Shown piece by piece: positions 5,481 through 5,792 of a DNA stretch of 5,792 nt (its first letter is position 1; every line of letters begins with the position of its first letter). This DNA comes from DASTYU01 sp035764655. GTDB lineage: Bacteria; Chloroflexota; Limnocylindria; Limnocylindrales; CSP1-4. The notes under the pieces were generated by a model. That model saw only the letters and a program-made list of their open reading frames with translations. It did no database searches and had not been told where the DNA came from. Both the position numbers and the translations under genes were made by a program. The stretch is taken from positions 1-5,792 of the forward strand of contig DASTYU010000190.1 of the NCBI GenBank assembly GCA_035764655.1, written 5' to 3'.

Positions 5481-5513
5481 TGGCCCAGGTTTCCGTGGAT
5501 GGGAATTTGGCCA
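5481..5513 (-). repeat. 33-bp imperfect palindromic repeat, copy 3 (inverted)
   Basis: Read on the minus strand it begins TGGCCAAATTCCCAT and ends CTGGGCCA, matching copy 1 at 26 of 33 positions by hand alignment. It is therefore an inverted copy of the same element, 16 bp from the end of the LuxR-type gene. Confidence 0.6.
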
Positions 5514-5528
5514 GGCTCCGGTTCCCGT

Positions 5529-5792
5529 TCAGTTGCGCTCGGTAAGTCCCAGGCGGATCGCCACGGCCGCGGCCTCGACGCGCCCCGACACGCCGAGCTT
5601 GGCCAGGATGTTGCCGACGTGGACGCCGACCGTCTTGCGGGTGATGAACAGGCGCTCGCCGATCTCCGGGTTGGTCCGGCCCTGCGCCAGGAGGCGCAGC
5701 ACCTCTCGCTCGCGCGCGCTGAGGCCGAAGGTGTCGCGCCGCTTCGAGTTGCCGCTGAGCGCTTCGCCGGCGATGCCGCGGATGATCGCCGA
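5529..5792 (-). CDS. LuxR/NarL-type transcriptional regulator, C-terminal fragment (N-terminus beyond window)
   Basis: The last 87 residues are visible; the frame is open to the right edge. A GerE-type helix-turn-helix spans about 24-82: LSAREREVLRLLAQGRTNPE, IGERLFITRKTVGVHVGNIL, then AKLGVSGRVEAAAVAIRLG. LSAREREVL, the RTNPEIGERL scaffold helix and the KTVGVHVGNILAKLGV recognition region are diagnostic of DNA-binding domains of this family. The gene ends with TERN and TGA at 5529-5531. Whether the missing part is a response-regulator receiver or a large ATPase/TPR sensor (LAL type) cannot be seen; the style AKLGVSGRVEAAAVA is common to both. It points the same way as the cupredoxin operon but is separated by 511 bp, so it is probably a separate unit. 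It could regulate that operon, but nothing here shows it does. Confidence 0.93.
   Translation of the reverse strand, partial: SAIIRGIAGEALSGNSKRRDTFGLSAREREVLRLLAQGRTNPEIGERLFITRKTVGVHVGNILAKLGVSGRVEAAAVAIRLGLTERN

Larger units (their letters stand above)
5018..5528. other. Structure-rich non-coding region upstream of the cupredoxin operon
   Basis: 511 bp between the LuxR-type gene and the cupredoxin gene. Open frames here have no recognisable domain, are rich in Arg/Pro/Gly/Ser and overlap each other, so I do not call a gene. I see no tRNA. The region should hold the cupredoxin promoter, but I found no convincing -35/-10 pair. It contains hairpins at 5102-5128, 5189-5211, 5255-5271 and 5290-5319, and a repeat cluster at 5358-5513. 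A 14-bp near-direct repeat (GGYACCGGCGAGAC) occurs at 5144-5157 and 5341-5354. Confidence 0.7.

Noticed and set aside
5358..5513. CRISPR array
   Set aside because: There are only three diverged copies, one inverted, with spacings of 39 and 18 bp and no cas genes.
5054..5545. 163-codon plus-strand frame with repeated Leu-Ala-Arg-Phe-Pro-like peptides
   Set aside because: The peptide repeats come from the 33-bp DNA palindromes, one of which is inverted. The remainder is low-complexity Arg/Pro/Gly, and it runs into the antisense end of the LuxR-type gene. I treat it as non-coding.

Overview
The window is GC-rich bacterial DNA with tightly packed genes, frequent GTG/TTG starts and 4-bp ATGA gene overlaps. 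This codon style, the ECF-sigma genes coupled to membrane-anchored extracytoplasmic proteins, and the AlaX and LuxR types fit a high-GC soil or freshwater lineage. My best guess is Chloroflexota (Limnocylindria/Ellin6529-like), with Actinomycetota as the alternative. That placement is inference from protein style; no rRNA or marker gene is present.

Left half (1-3738): two homologous two-gene modules stand head to head around a 170-bp intergenic region. Leftward, an ECF sigma factor (1227-1787) overlaps by ATGA a single-pass membrane protein with a TolB/PD40-type beta-propeller ectodomain (1-1230, 3' end beyond the window). Rightward, a paralogous ECF sigma factor (1958-2509, TTG start) overlaps by ATGA a single-pass membrane protein whose ectodomain ends in a transglutaminase-like core with an intact Cys-His-Asp triad (2506-3738). 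Both membrane proteins have a short cytosolic N-terminus with a shared sparse pattern (A-P...P-D...Q-R...W) just before the membrane helix, where an anti-sigma domain would be expected, yet no zinc-type HxxxCxxC motif. The simplest model is that each sigma factor is controlled by the cytosolic tail of its partner, and the ectodomain senses or acts outside the membrane. The intergenic region has a candidate ECF-type promoter on each strand and a short palindrome in the leader of the rightward gene.

Right half (3739-5792): all genes point left. An apparent two-gene operon encodes a lipoprotein-type cupredoxin with a complete type-1 copper ligand set (4505-5017) and, 6 nt downstream, an AlaX-type alanyl-tRNA editing protein (3761-4498). 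In the latter the usual zinc Cys of the CGGTH motif is Asp. A 511-bp non-coding stretch (5018-5528) follows. It has several hairpins, one with a perfect 12-bp stem, and a cluster of three related 33-bp, imperfectly palindromic repeats. At the right edge is the C-terminal part of a LuxR/NarL-type regulator (5529-5792), whose N-terminus lies outside the window.
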